A stretch of 64,000 nucleotides of DNA from Sediminibacterium sp. (GTDB taxonomy: Bacteria; Bacteroidota; Bacteroidia; Chitinophagales; Chitinophagaceae), in the NCBI RefSeq assembly GCF_019264485.1, contig NZ_JAHVAA010000011.1:682001-746000 (forward strand), in the 5' to 3' direction. Every line of letters begins with the position of its first letter. Positions within the stretch are counted from its first letter, which is position 1. The notes under the pieces were generated by a model. That model saw only the letters and a program-made list of their open reading frames with translations, ran no database searches and was not told where the DNA came from. Below, one piece after another: positions 52,890 through 61,245 of this stretch. The translations under genes and the position numbers were made by a program.

Positions 52890-52979
52890 GAGAATCGTGA
52901 GTCGTGAATCGTGAATGGGGAATGGTCAATAGTGCGTAGTCAGTATTTATTCACGATTGACCATTCACCAGTCACGCTC
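52890..52979. repeat. Longest heptad-repeat hairpin (GTSARTR type)
   Basis: Eight consecutive 7-mers in unbroken register form the left arm (GAGAATC, GTGAGTC, GTGAATC, GTGAATG, GGGAATG, GTCAATA, GTGCGTA, GTCAGTA; 52890-52945). The right arm has ATTCACG, ATTGACC, ATTCACC, AGTCACG (52949-52976). It lies upstream of the aldolase start and behind the BtuF-like gene. Confidence 0.92.
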
Positions 52980-53021
52980 AACATTAGGGCGGCAAGATAC
53001 TCCACTTACCGCAAACACATG

Positions 53022-53840
53022 TTAGCTTTTTGAGCTTGTGGATGAACTGTTGATTCTGTTTAATAACCCGCAAAAATAGGCAGGCGCCTGCATTAAACGG
53101 CTGCCATACCAGCTGAACATTTCTCCGTCAACCAGTTCTATCCTGGCAGCCGGTAACAGGTGTTGCAATGCTTCCATATGCTTACCGGAAAAAGGGTAGG
53201 GCTCTGATGATAAAAGAATCAGTTCGGGTGATAATATCTGTAACGCTTCTACAGAAGTTTCCGGGTATCGGCTGGCCGAAGCAAAGAGGTTATTGAATGT
53301 ACAATACCCAAGCATATCATGGATAAAAGTATCCGACCCGATCGTCATATAAGGGTCTTTCCAGATCAGGTAAACACAGTTTTTTGGAGGGGTTCCCTTG
53401 CTTTGTTCCTGCAGTTGCGCGAAGCCCTCTGCTGTTTTTTGAATGATGGCGGCTGCTTTTTTTTCTTTTCCAGTAATAATACCTATCTGCCTGATCATAT
53501 CATAGGCTTCCGGTAAAGTATGAATATCACTTGTCCATACCGGTGCAATAGTTTGCAGTGCTTCAACCTGTTCTTTTACATTTTCTTCCTTATTGGCAAT
53601 AATAAGGTCTGGTTGCAATGCCGCAATGCGGTCTGGCTTTATATCTTTTGTTCCGCCAATCCTTGTTTTATTTCGAAACCATGATATGGGATGCACACAG
53701 AATTTTGTGATACCCACTACTTCATCTTCCAGATTCAGGTCTGCAAGTAACTCTGTCTGTGAAGGAACGAGAGAAATAATTCTCTTGGGTACTGAAGCAA
53801 GTGAAATGGTATTGCCTGTCTGATCGGTGTACAAAGCCAT
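53022..53840 (-). CDS. Helical-backbone metal receptor (BtuF-like), no signal peptide
   Basis: The 272-residue protein of the BtuF/periplasmic siderophore-binding type has KRIISLVPSQTELLADLNLEDEVVGITKFCVHP, then ALQPDLIIANKEENVKEQVEAL, and the C-terminal lobe with LSPELILLSSEPYPF and GEMFSWYGSRL. Such proteins deliver cobalamin or iron chelates to an ABC importer. It begins MALYTDQTGN with no signal peptide and no ABC partner in the window, so it may be cytoplasmic or linked to a cobamide-related enzyme. The ATG at 53840 is preferred over a TTG at 53900. Confidence 0.8.
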   Translation of the reverse strand: MALYTDQTGNTISLASVPKRIISLVPSQTELLADLNLEDEVVGITKFCVHPISWFRNKTRIGGTKDIKPDRIAALQPDLIIANKEENVKEQVEALQTIAPVWTSDIHTLPEAYDMIRQIGIITGKEKKAAAIIQKTAEGFAQLQEQSKGTPPKNCVYLIWKDPYMTIGSDTFIHDMLGYCTFNNLFASASRYPETSVEALQILSPELILLSSEPYPFSGKHMEALQHLLPAARIELVDGEMFSWYGSRLMQAPAYFCGLLNRINSSSTSSKS

Positions 53841-53871
53841 GCTGCAAAATACAGAAGTTCTGCTGATCAGG

Positions 53872-54063
53872 TTATGAAGCACTGGTGTCGAAAGCAACAA
53901 GTGGGATGCTGCTGTCTGACTGACTATATGCTTTTTCTGCTAATTTTTTCCAGCCGGCGAATAAGGCATTGTATTCGGGTGTAAGATAAGAGGAGAGCAG
54001 GGAAGCTAATTTCTCCACTGCTTGTACAGAAATGGTTACCGATGTTTCAATCCTTGGTTTCAT
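53872..54063 (-). CDS. Small protein of 63 aa, unknown
   Basis: A helical protein, MKPRIETSVTISVQAVEKLASLLSSYL followed by EYNALFAGWKKLAEKAY and a polar tail. I see no membrane segment and do not recognise the family. A -7 element ends five bases before its ATG, which points to a leaderless mRNA. It ends 31 bases before the chosen start of the BtuF-like gene, with which it may be co-transcribed. Confidence 0.6.
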   Translation of the reverse strand: MKPRIETSVTISVQAVEKLASLLSSYLTPEYNALFAGWKKLAEKAYSQSDSSIPLVAFDTSAS

Positions 54064-54067
54064 CCCG

Positions 54068-54075
54068 CAAACATA
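54068..54075 (-). promoter_or_regulatory. -7 element giving a near-leaderless transcript
   Basis: The minus strand reads TATGTTTG, matching TAnnTTTG, with the ATG at 54063 starting five bases past the element. Transcription would begin at or just before the start codon. Confidence 0.55.
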
Positions 54076-54122
54076 GGAAGTGTTTTATAACCTGATTTAT
54101 CAGGTATTGTTATTGGTTATAA

Positions 54123-55022
54123 CTAAAAGTTATAAATCTTTTCGGCTATTCTGATGAGTGTACGGTTGAGTTCGCTGTTTTCACCCTTGCGTTCTATGAA
54201 GTAGAAATTTCTTTCGATATGCAGACCGGTGAAATGAATTTCTGTCAGCTCGCCCTGTTCCAGTTCTTTTAGAACAGAACGTCGGGGAAGAAAACCAAGC
54301 AGGTCTGATTCTACCAGAAAATTCTTCAATGCTTCCGTTCCGCCGAGGCGGGCTTTTACCTGCAGGGAACTCATTTTTATTTTTTTCTTTTCCAGCGCAG
54401 CACGCAGGGCAGTAAGGGTACCGCTTCCCATTTCCCGAAGTGCCAATGGAAGGGTCTTGAGTTCTTCCAGTTCATATTGTTTCTTTTTTGCGATGGCACT
54501 TTTTTTACTGCAAACAGCTACTACTTTATCGGTAATAAACGGGCGGTGACTTACCTGCATTAATTTGGAACGACCTTCTACAATGCCAAGATTAATTTCG
54601 CCATTCAATAAAGCCTGTAATACGATTTCTGTGTTACGGTTCAGTAAGTTGATAATGATTTGCGGGTACCTTGACTGAAAAGCAGATAAAACTTTGGGTA
54701 GAATATATAAAGCCACTGTAGTACTGGCTCCCAGTTTCAAAGTACCTTTTACCTGTAATAAGTCTTTGATGGCCGACAGTTCGAATTCTGTTTGTTCCTG
54801 TATGGATTTTACTTCGGTAATTTTTTCATACAGGAGCCGACCCGCTTCCGTTAGTTCAATACTCACTCCTTTTCTTTCAAACAAACGGGTAGCATACTGT
54901 TCTTCCAGGTTTCTGATATGTTTGCTGATGGCGGGCTGTGAAATGAAAAGTAACTGACTCGCTTTTGAAAAACTTTTCTGTCTGGCTACTTCAAGAAAAA
55001 CTTCATGCTTTACGGAGAGCAT
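54123..55022 (-). CDS. LysR-family transcriptional regulator
   Basis: The 299-residue regulator has an N-terminal winged HTH (about 1-60) with EVARQKSFSKASQLLFISQPAISKHIRNLEEQYATRLFER. A two-lobed LysR substrate-binding domain (about 90-299) contains LGASTTVALYILPKVLSAF and LRALREMG-type loops. The sequence resembles CysB-like or CbbR-like regulators, and the target is unknown. It lies downstream of cystathionine beta-synthase on the same strand, so it could regulate sulfur metabolism. That is a positional inference. Confidence 0.92.
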   Translation of the reverse strand: MLSVKHEVFLEVARQKSFSKASQLLFISQPAISKHIRNLEEQYATRLFERKGVSIELTEAGRLLYEKITEVKSIQEQTEFELSAIKDLLQVKGTLKLGASTTVALYILPKVLSAFQSRYPQIIINLLNRNTEIVLQALLNGEINLGIVEGRSKLMQVSHRPFITDKVVAVCSKKSAIAKKKQYELEELKTLPLALREMGSGTLTALRAALEKKKIKMSSLQVKARLGGTEALKNFLVESDLLGFLPRRSVLKELEQGELTEIHFTGLHIERNFYFIERKGENSELNRTLIRIAEKIYNF

Positions 55023-55067
55023 TGTAATGGTTTAAAGAAGTATAAAGGTATTCTTTAAAAACTAGCA

Positions 55068-55105
55068 TAAAAAGCCCTGCAGATTTTCGTTGCAGGGCTT
55101 TTTAT
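55068..55105. terminator. Terminator between cystathionine beta-synthase and LysR genes
   Basis: The stem AAAAGCCCTGCA / TGCAGGGCTTTTT is strong and flanked by A and T runs on both sides. It lies after the cystathionine beta-synthase stop at 55116 on the minus strand. Confidence 0.88.
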
Positions 55106-55115
55106 ATATAGTTAT

Positions 55116-56471
55116 TTACTTTGTCAAACTTTGTATCACATCATATTTGGTAATGATGTGGTAATCGCCTTTTTCATCTTTGGCCAATACGGCACCATTT
55201 TCTTTATTGATGAGGGTCCCTATTTTTTCAACGGGCGTAAGAAAGTCAACTACAGGATACGCATGTTCCAGTACACTCGATACAGAAGCATCTTTGAGTT
55301 CGGGATTGCTGAATATTTTCTGGAACAAACCACTTTCACTCAGTGAACCTATCAATTCCCCATCTTTTAATACTGGTATTTGCTCAATATCGTATTTCTT
55401 CATGAGTTCTACTGCTGCAGCTACTGTATGATCAGGTGCTACAGTAATGAGTTTTTGTCCGCCGCGGCCATTGATAATATCCTTGAACGTTTTAACGTCA
55501 AGAAAACCTCTTTCCATCATCCACTGGTCGTTGTATACTTTACCTACATACCGGCTTCCATGATCATGAAACACACAAACTACCACATCGTCTTTGGTTA
55601 GACTTGCTTTCAGCAGCATAAGTCCCTGTAAGCAACTACCCGCACTGTAACCACAGAATAACCCTTCTTCCTTTGCTATACGGCGAGCCATTACAGCACC
55701 ATCTTTATCGGTCACCTGCACAAATTCATCAATTACACTCATATCATAGTTCTGCGGAACAAAATCTTCTCCGAAACCTTCTGATATATAGGGGTGCACT
55801 TCATTCATATCTATCTCACCAGTCTTGAAATACTTGGTGAGCAATGAACCATATACGTCTACTGCCCATACCTTGATATTCGGATTTTTCTCTTTCAGGT
55901 ACATGGCAGTTCCGGTAATGGTACCACCTGTTCCTGCTGTACACACAAAATGGGTGATTTTTCCTTCTGTCTGTTCCCAGATTTCAGGCCCGGTGGTTTC
56001 GTAATGAGCCTGACGGTTGGCCAGGTTATCGTACTGGTTCATGTACATGGAATTGGGAATTTCCTTGCCCAGTCTTTTTGCAACACTATAATAACTGCGG
56101 GGATCTTCGGGGAGTACGTTGGTTGGACAAACAATCACTTCTGCGCCAACCGCTTTGAGGATATCTGCTTTTTCTTTTGATTGTTTATCAGTGGTAACAA
56201 AAATGCATTTGTACCCTTTTACACAGGCTGCCAGTGCAAGGCCCATACCGGTATTACCGCTGGTGCCTTCAATGATGGTGCCGCCGGGTTTTAGTTTGCC
56301 TTCTTTTTCGGCTACTTCAACCATTTTCAAAGCCATACGGTCTTTGATGGAATTACCGGGATTGAAATAATCTACCTTGGCCAGTACGGTGGCAGGAATG
56401 TCTTTTGCTACTTTATTCAGCTTAATCAGGGGAGTATTTCCGATCGTTTCGAGGATATTATTCAGCCACAT
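55116..56471 (-). CDS. Cystathionine beta-synthase with C-terminal CBS domain pair
   Basis: The 451-residue PLP enzyme condenses serine and homocysteine to cystathionine (or acts as cysteine synthase). It begins ILETIGNTPLIKLNKVAKDI, with PLP lysine 43 in NSIKDRM, the PLP-phosphate loop GTSGNTGMG and GTGGTITGTAMYLKE. Residues about 340-451 form two CBS domains that usually bind an adenosyl ligand. There is no heme domain. The start is the ATG at 56471, since a -7 element lies between it and an earlier frame start. Confidence 0.9.
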   Translation of the reverse strand: MWLNNILETIGNTPLIKLNKVAKDIPATVLAKVDYFNPGNSIKDRMALKMVEVAEKEGKLKPGGTIIEGTSGNTGMGLALAACVKGYKCIFVTTDKQSKEKADILKAVGAEVIVCPTNVLPEDPRSYYSVAKRLGKEIPNSMYMNQYDNLANRQAHYETTGPEIWEQTEGKITHFVCTAGTGGTITGTAMYLKEKNPNIKVWAVDVYGSLLTKYFKTGEIDMNEVHPYISEGFGEDFVPQNYDMSVIDEFVQVTDKDGAVMARRIAKEEGLFCGYSAGSCLQGLMLLKASLTKDDVVVCVFHDHGSRYVGKVYNDQWMMERGFLDVKTFKDIINGRGGQKLITVAPDHTVAAAVELMKKYDIEQIPVLKDGELIGSLSESGLFQKIFSNPELKDASVSSVLEHAYPVVDFLTPVEKIGTLINKENGAVLAKDEKGDYHIITKYDVIQSLTK

Positions 56472-56495
56472 GCTAAAACTAACGTTTGTTTGCAG

Positions 56496-56503
56496 CAAAG
56501 GTA
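56496..56503 (-). promoter_or_regulatory. -7 promoter element of the cystathionine beta-synthase gene
   Basis: The minus strand reads TACCTTTG, matching TAnnTTTG, 25 bases upstream of the ATG. It supports the start at 56471. Confidence 0.55.
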
Positions 56504-56656
56504 AAGTTTTGCGGCTGCTGTTGAACAGCTAAGAAGGATTTAGCATTTTTCGTTGAAAACGATGGGGAAAAGAGGGTGGTGTACTCTCAATTGTGCATTT
56601 CTAACACCACTGCCTCTTGTTATGCAGCGATGTACGGTATAGAATCATAACCGGAA

Positions 56657-56842
56657 TTAGAAGCTTTTCACTAAATGAATCACATTACCTACTTCTATCA
56701 GGTTGGTTCCTTTACGTACTATTTCTGTTTTTTCTTTCGACTCTTCTGTGGTTGACTGAGTAGTACCCAGGTAAGCAACTACCATTGCAGGAATAAGGGC
56801 CATTGTGGCGATGATCTGGAGGTTGTTGATGAACTTTTTCAT
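56657..56842 (-). CDS. Small membrane protein of 61 aa
   Basis: The protein begins MKKFINNLQ, has a hydrophobic helix (IIATMALIPAMVVAYLG, about residues 10-26) and a polar, charged periplasmic tail. I do not recognise it. The ATG at 56842 is placed after a full Bacteroidota promoter (TTG, 20 bases, TATCTTTG), which a longer start at 56881 would overlap. It is probably an independent short transcript. Confidence 0.55.
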   Translation of the reverse strand: MKKFINNLQIIATMALIPAMVVAYLGTTQSTTEESKEKTEIVRKGTNLIEVGNVIHLVKSF

Positions 56843-56878
56843 TTGACTTATTTTTTGTTGTTTTTTAATTTGATAAAT

Positions 56879-56909
56879 CAAAGATAAGTCAACTTTTGGT
56901 ACTATGCAA
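56879..56909 (-). promoter_or_regulatory. Bacteroidota promoter of the 61-aa gene
   Basis: On the minus strand TTG (56909-56907) is followed after 20 bases by TATCTTTG (56886-56879), a complete -33/-7 pair. It lies 37 bases upstream of the ATG at 56842. Confidence 0.72.
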
Positions 56910-57061
56910 TAAATAGTACCATCTTTAAGATAGTAATATCTGTTGCAAAATAGCTTATTTAGCCTTTTAGTTATTGATTATCAGCATATTAATATCTTTC
57001 CTGCATCGAAACGAAATTTCAATCTTTGTGATGAGTGGTTGTAAAACCTGATGAAAATAAA

Positions 57062-57127
57062 ATTGCCACTGAAGACACAGAGGCTCACAGAGATATTTCT
57101 GTGCATTTCTGTGTCTTCAGTGGCAAT
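57062..57127. repeat. Long perfect inverted repeat next to plsX
   Basis: Two 20-base arms (57062-57081 and 57108-57127) are exact reverse complements, beginning ATTGCCACTGAAG. The 26-base loop also has a CACAGAG-ATAT-TTCTGTG hairpin. It lies 14 bases after the plsX stop codon, so it could act as its terminator despite having no T-run. Confidence 0.88.
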
Positions 57128-57141
57128 AAATAGTTGTCTGA

Positions 57142-58086
57142 TTATGCTCCAAAACTAGCTGCCATTTTTCCGCAAAGATCGCTTTCAATCATTTTGGCAG
57201 CAAGGCCAATCATGTTCATAAAGGCTTTATCGTTGCTGATACCGTGACCAATGATCACCGGTTTGGCTACCCCCAGTACAGGAGTTCCACCATAATTTTC
57301 ATAATGAAAACGGCTGAAATAGCTATCTGAAGAGAGGTTACGCTGGCGGGCAATATCGTATATCGATTCCGCCATTTTAAGGATGATGTTTCCGGTAAAA
57401 CCATCGCAGACCATTACATCGGCTTTGTCGCCAAAAATGTCGCGGCCCTCAAGGTTTCCGATAAAATTGAGTTGGGTATTTTCTTTGAGCAGGGGATAAG
57501 TTGCTTGCGCAAGAATATTTCCTTTTCCTTCTTCTTCCCCTACATTCATCAGTCCTACAGAAGGATTACTGATGTTGAGAATATGCTGTGCATATAAACT
57601 TCCAAGCTGTGCAAACTGATTCAGTTGTTCGGGTTTGCAATCGGCATTCAATCCTACATCTGCCAATAAGCCTGTTCCTCCATTGAGTTTGGGGATAATG
57701 GTTGAAATGGTTGGCCGGGCAACACCCGCAATAGGTTTAATACTATACATGGCACCAACCAGCATGGCACCTGTATTACCAGCGCTGATAAAAGCATCAA
57801 TCTTACCTGTTGCCAGCAAATGAAAACCGATGGCAATAGAAGAGCGTTGTTTCTCTTTGAGTGCTTTGGTTGGGTGTTCATTGTAACCGATGACTTCGGG
57901 GGCATGTACTATATGCAAATTAGGTGACGATACCTGGTGTTCCTCCAATAATGGATTCACCAAAGTTTCATCACCTATTAAATATAGTGAGGCAGCAGGT
58001 GTACTGGCAGACAGATAAAGTTTCAGTCCTTTCACCGCTTCTAACGGTGCAAAATCTCCACCCATCATGTCTATACCAATATTCAT
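57142..58086 (-). CDS. plsX: Phosphate acyltransferase PlsX
   Basis: PlsX converts acyl-ACP to acyl-phosphate, the first step of phospholipid synthesis by PlsX/PlsY. The 314-residue protein has the start MNIGIDMMGGDFAPLEAVKG, the SAGNTGAMLVGAMYSIKPI and LLADVGLNADCKPE blocks, and GFTGNIILKMAES. The length is typical. It is the third gene of a yceD-rpmF-plsX operon, 34 bases after rpmF. Confidence 0.96.
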   Translation of the reverse strand: MNIGIDMMGGDFAPLEAVKGLKLYLSASTPAASLYLIGDETLVNPLLEEHQVSSPNLHIVHAPEVIGYNEHPTKALKEKQRSSIAIGFHLLATGKIDAFISAGNTGAMLVGAMYSIKPIAGVARPTISTIIPKLNGGTGLLADVGLNADCKPEQLNQFAQLGSLYAQHILNISNPSVGLMNVGEEEGKGNILAQATYPLLKENTQLNFIGNLEGRDIFGDKADVMVCDGFTGNIILKMAESIYDIARQRNLSSDSYFSRFHYENYGGTPVLGVAKPVIIGHGISNDKAFMNMIGLAAKMIESDLCGKMAASFGA

Positions 58087-58120
58087 GCGCGCTAAGCTTG
58101 GATCAATTGAACTAAAAGGA

Positions 58121-58315
58121 TTACGCTTTCAGAGGAGCTTTTTCAGCTACCAGTTTACCTTTATAGAACAATTTTCCTTCGCTTACATGCGCACGATGGC
58201 GTACATGTGTTTCACCTGTGGTGCTGTCTTTGCTCAATGTAACTTCCTGAGCCACATAGTGCGTTCTTCTTTTTGCACTGCGCTGCTGTGAATGTCTGCG
58301 TTTAGGATTCGGCAT
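58121..58315 (-). CDS. rpmF: 50S ribosomal protein L32
   Basis: The 64-residue basic protein begins MPNPKRRHSQQRSAKRRTHY, the L32 start, with GETHVRHRAHVSEGKLFYKGKLV following. It is the middle gene of the standard yceD-rpmF-plsX cluster. It lacks the zinc-binding cysteines, the Zn-free form. Confidence 0.97.
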   Translation of the reverse strand: MPNPKRRHSQQRSAKRRTHYVAQEVTLSKDSTTGETHVRHRAHVSEGKLFYKGKLVAEKAPLKA

Positions 58316-58343
58316 ATCTCGAATTTTAAAGTATCAATAATGT

Positions 58344-58889
58344 TTATTCCAGGTCCTTAAATTTCTCTAACCCTTTCCATACCGTATGATGGTTGTCTTT
58401 CTGTGCATCTTCCTCCATCTTCCTCAGTTTCTCCAACACTTCCTTATTACACAAAGGACCACCCATTTCACTGTCTTCACACATTTTCTGCAGAGGAATA
58501 CTGAGGTTAATGAATTCATAGATCCAGTCGCTCAGGTACAGATGGCTCTCACCACGGCTTATATAATATACATCCGGGTCTTCTTCCTGCTCATTCATGA
58601 TTTCGGGATCATCCACCATTTTTACAATGATGTTGAATTCATCCCAAAGCTGCATGGGCAGTTGATTGCCACATCTGTCGCAGGTACTTTCCAATGCGCC
58701 ATCAATATCAAACCTGAGCTGCATGAAGTTGTTATTCTTCTCCAGACTCAGTTTTACATTGGTGACACAGTTTTTAAAATCCTGCTCTCCATAATTGGTA
58801 AAGAACTTGTCCTCAATACGGTACTCGTACACATGTGTCCCCGGCTTCAAACCCACAAAAGCTATCTCAAATTCCCGCCGATGACTCAT
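58344..58889 (-). CDS. DUF177/YceD family protein
   Basis: The 181-residue protein precedes rpmF. The DUF177 core is visible in LRFDIDGALESTCDRCGNQLPMQLWDEF (two cysteines) followed by the acidic D-DPEIMNEQEEDPDVYYI and LSDWIYEFINLSIPLQKMCED regions. In plants and bacteria the family helps 23S rRNA maturation, which fits its fixed place beside L32. It has its own full Bacteroidota promoter. Confidence 0.9.
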   Translation of the reverse strand: MSHRREFEIAFVGLKPGTHVYEYRIEDKFFTNYGEQDFKNCVTNVKLSLEKNNNFMQLRFDIDGALESTCDRCGNQLPMQLWDEFNIIVKMVDDPEIMNEQEEDPDVYYISRGESHLYLSDWIYEFINLSIPLQKMCEDSEMGGPLCNKEVLEKLRKMEEDAQKDNHHTVWKGLEKFKDLE

Positions 58890-58909
58890 AACCGATTTTT
58901 AAGGGCTTG

Positions 58910-58940
58910 CAAAGGTAGTCCAAAATGGTGGAAATGCCAA
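58910..58940 (-). promoter_or_regulatory. Bacteroidota promoter of the yceD-rpmF-plsX operon
   Basis: On the minus strand TTG (58940-58938) is separated by 20 bases from TACCTTTG (58917-58910). Both elements match the consensus, 21 bases upstream of the yceD ATG at 58889. Confidence 0.75.
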
Positions 58941-59012
58941 GAGAAACTTGATTTTTAGGGGTTTCGAGTTATCAACAAACCTGAATCAGGAGGAATATGC
59001 ATATTTGTAACC

Positions 59013-60134
59013 ATGAAACCTGCGGCGAAAATATCACCTGTTTTGTTTATACGCCCGGCTTTTTTGCTGGTACTTGCTTTGGTACTGCATATACTGGGTT
59101 ATTTCCCCAAAGCGGTTGAGAACTGGTATAGTACTGGCATTTATAAAGGCATTTCGGCTACACTGCGTTTATTAACCAAATGGGCACCCTTCAGTATTGG
59201 AGATTGTTTATATATTCTATTCATTATCAGTATTATAGTCGCTTTGGTTCGAGCCCTTATCCGATTAAAAAGAGAGGGATGGAACAGGTGGGTGTTGATT
59301 CCGATGGGACTTCATTTATTCAGTAAAATCCTCTGGATATATATTGTTTTCAGGCTTTTATGGGGTTTAAACTACAATCGCCTGGGTATTGAGTATCAAT
59401 TAAAACTGTCAAAAAAAGGCTATCAGACAGAAGATGTTATCCAACTCTCCAATCGCCTCATCGACAGCCTCAATGCCTGCCGTCAGCGATTACCTGATAC
59501 TTTGTTACCAGCACCGCCACTCGACAGTATTTTCAGGATGGCGGGTATTGGTTATGCCCGTGCCTGGGAGGAATACAGCTTTCTTAATTATACACAGCGG
59601 TCTATTAAGCCCAGCTTATTTACAGGCCTGGCCGACTGGATGGGTTTTACCGGTTACTATAACCCTTTTACGGGTGAGGCACAGGTGAGGACAGATGTTC
59701 CAAAGCTGGTATTACCTTTTGTAGCCTGTCATGAAATAGCACATCAGTTAGGTTATGCGAGTGAAAGCGAGGCCAATATGGTTGGTCTATTAGCCGCACT
59801 TGCTTCGGGCGATCCTTTCTTTCGTTATTCTGCTTATAATGATCTCTTCAGTTATGCGCAAAGGGAAGAATTATACCTGCTGGCAATGGATAAAGATTCT
59901 CTCAGGTTTCAGCAGGTTATTCAGTTGAATCGCGAACGGATGGATACACTGGTAAGAAAAGACCGTAAAGAAGTGCGTGAATTTTTTCAGCAAAGACAGC
60001 ATAAAACATCGGCCACTTTAAATAATCTCTACGACCAATACCTGCGTTTTAATAACCAGGAAGCAGGGGTGAAAAGTTACGATGAAGTAATTGGCTGGTT
60101 AATTGCGTATCTTAAGAAATATGAACAGAACTGA
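59013..60134 (+). CDS. DUF3810 membrane zincin-like protein
   Basis: The 373-residue protein has three membrane helices at about residues 12-32, 65-85 and 100-125. A cytoplasmic or periplasmic domain follows with HEIAHQLG starting at residue 240, the gluzincin HExxH signature, and SEANM after it that can supply the third ligand. It is a DUF3810 protein and the substrate is unknown. Its last 14 bases overlap the start of tspO, so the two are translationally linked. Confidence 0.88.
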   Translation: MKPAAKISPVLFIRPAFLLVLALVLHILGYFPKAVENWYSTGIYKGISATLRLLTKWAPFSIGDCLYILFIISIIVALVRALIRLKREGWNRWVLIPMGLHLFSKILWIYIVFRLLWGLNYNRLGIEYQLKLSKKGYQTEDVIQLSNRLIDSLNACRQRLPDTLLPAPPLDSIFRMAGIGYARAWEEYSFLNYTQRSIKPSLFTGLADWMGFTGYYNPFTGEAQVRTDVPKLVLPFVACHEIAHQLGYASESEANMVGLLAALASGDPFFRYSAYNDLFSYAQREELYLLAMDKDSLRFQQVIQLNRERMDTLVRKDRKEVREFFQQRQHKTSATLNNLYDQYLRFNNQEAGVKSYDEVIGWLIAYLKKYEQN

Positions 60135-60597
60135 TACTATCAAATTAATCACCGCTGTTGCCCTTACAGTTGTTTTAGGTGCCGTGGGCGGATTGGTAAC
60201 AGCTCCTGAAATTCCGGTATGGTATGCGGGTCTGAATAAACCCTCATTCAATCCGCCCAGTTGGCTGTTTGCGCCTGTATGGACAACACTCTATGTATTA
60301 ATGGGAATTAGTTTGTTTCTCATCTGGAAACAGCCTGTTTCCAAAGAAAGAAACAAGGCAATACTGTTCTTTATCAGTCAGTTTATACTGAATATGGCAT
60401 GGTCCTTTATTTTCTTTGGCATGCATGAAACAGGATGGGCACTGGTAGAAATGATTATACTATGGCTTGCGATACTGCTCACCATTTTTTCTTTTGTAAA
60501 ATTCTCCCGTATAGCTGCATGGCTATTGGTGCCCTATATAGTTTGGGTAAGTTTTGCCATGATATTGAATGGGGCGATCTGGAGATTGAATAGTTAA
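60121..60597 (+). CDS. tspO: TspO/MBR family tryptophan-rich membrane protein
   Basis: The 158-residue protein has five membrane helices and the conserved WYAGLNKPSFNPPSWLFAPVWTTLYVLMG segment near the N-terminus. The family binds porphyrins and related tetrapyrroles and is linked to oxygen or stress signalling. The ATG at 60121 lies 14 bases inside the end of the DUF3810 gene. Its last codons lie in a heptad-repeat block, so the repeat has replaced or extended the original C-terminus. Confidence 0.93.
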   Translation: MNRTDTIKLITAVALTVVLGAVGGLVTAPEIPVWYAGLNKPSFNPPSWLFAPVWTTLYVLMGISLFLIWKQPVSKERNKAILFFISQFILNMAWSFIFFGMHETGWALVEMIILWLAILLTIFSFVKFSRIAAWLLVPYIVWVSFAMILNGAIWRLNS

Positions 60598-60640
60598 TAG
60601 TGAGTAAAAAGGTCTACACTCACTACTGACTACTCACTAT
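60593..60640. repeat. Heptad-repeat hairpin (GTSARTR type), tspO/dcd
   Basis: Left arm: GTTAATA and GTGAGTA (60593-60606). Right arm: ACTCACT, ACTGACT, ACTCACT (60618-60638). The loop is short. The stop codon of tspO (60595-60597) is inside the left arm, and the dcd stop is just beyond the right arm. Confidence 0.85.
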
Positions 60641-61176
60641 CAGAATTTATTCTTCCACATCATACTCTCCACTGGCTTATTGGGTTGGCCACTGTATTTG
60701 GCATTGCTTTTCTGGTTGTATTTTATTTCAATTTCACCATCCACGGGAAAGTAGATCAGCTGACCAATGGGCATACCATGGTAAACTCTTACGGGTTGTT
60801 TACAGGAAATTTCGAGGGTCCAGTTACCGCAGAAACCCACATCGCCTTTGCCTGCAGTAGCGTGAATATCAATACCCAGCCGGCCGGTAGATGATTTACC
60901 TTCCAGAAAGGGTACATGCGCATGTGTTTCGGTGTATTCGAGTGTAACGCCTAGATAAAATTTATGTGGCTCCAATACAAAACCTTCATCGGGAATATCG
61001 AAGTATTCAATTTTATTATGCTTTTTGGCATCGAGCACATCATCTACATACAAAGCAAGGGTTTTGCCGAGATGAACATCATAACTATTACTACCCAGAT
61101 CAGCACGGTTATAGGGTTCAATTTTGATGGTACCCTTGTCTATTTCTTCTAAAATGCGCTTGTCGGTGAGAATCAT
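60640..61176 (-). CDS. dcd: dCTP deaminase
   Basis: The 178-residue enzyme of the dUTPase-like fold deaminates dCTP to dUTP for thymidylate synthesis. The motifs are LGSNSYDVHLG, FLEGKSSTGRLGIDIHATAGKGDVGFCGNWTLEI with the catalytic Glu, and the C-terminal YSGQPNKP. The length fits the trimeric Dcd. Its start at 61176 is divergent from the phosphopantetheinyl transferase gene. Confidence 0.95.
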   Translation of the reverse strand: MILTDKRILEEIDKGTIKIEPYNRADLGSNSYDVHLGKTLALYVDDVLDAKKHNKIEYFDIPDEGFVLEPHKFYLGVTLEYTETHAHVPFLEGKSSTGRLGIDIHATAGKGDVGFCGNWTLEISCKQPVRVYHGMPIGQLIYFPVDGEIEIKYNQKSNAKYSGQPNKPVESMMWKNKF

Positions 61177-61245
61177 TCCTGAATTGTTTTGGGTTGGGAT
61201 GCAAATAAATCTTAAATCTGCAATCTAAAACGCTCAACGTTCAGG

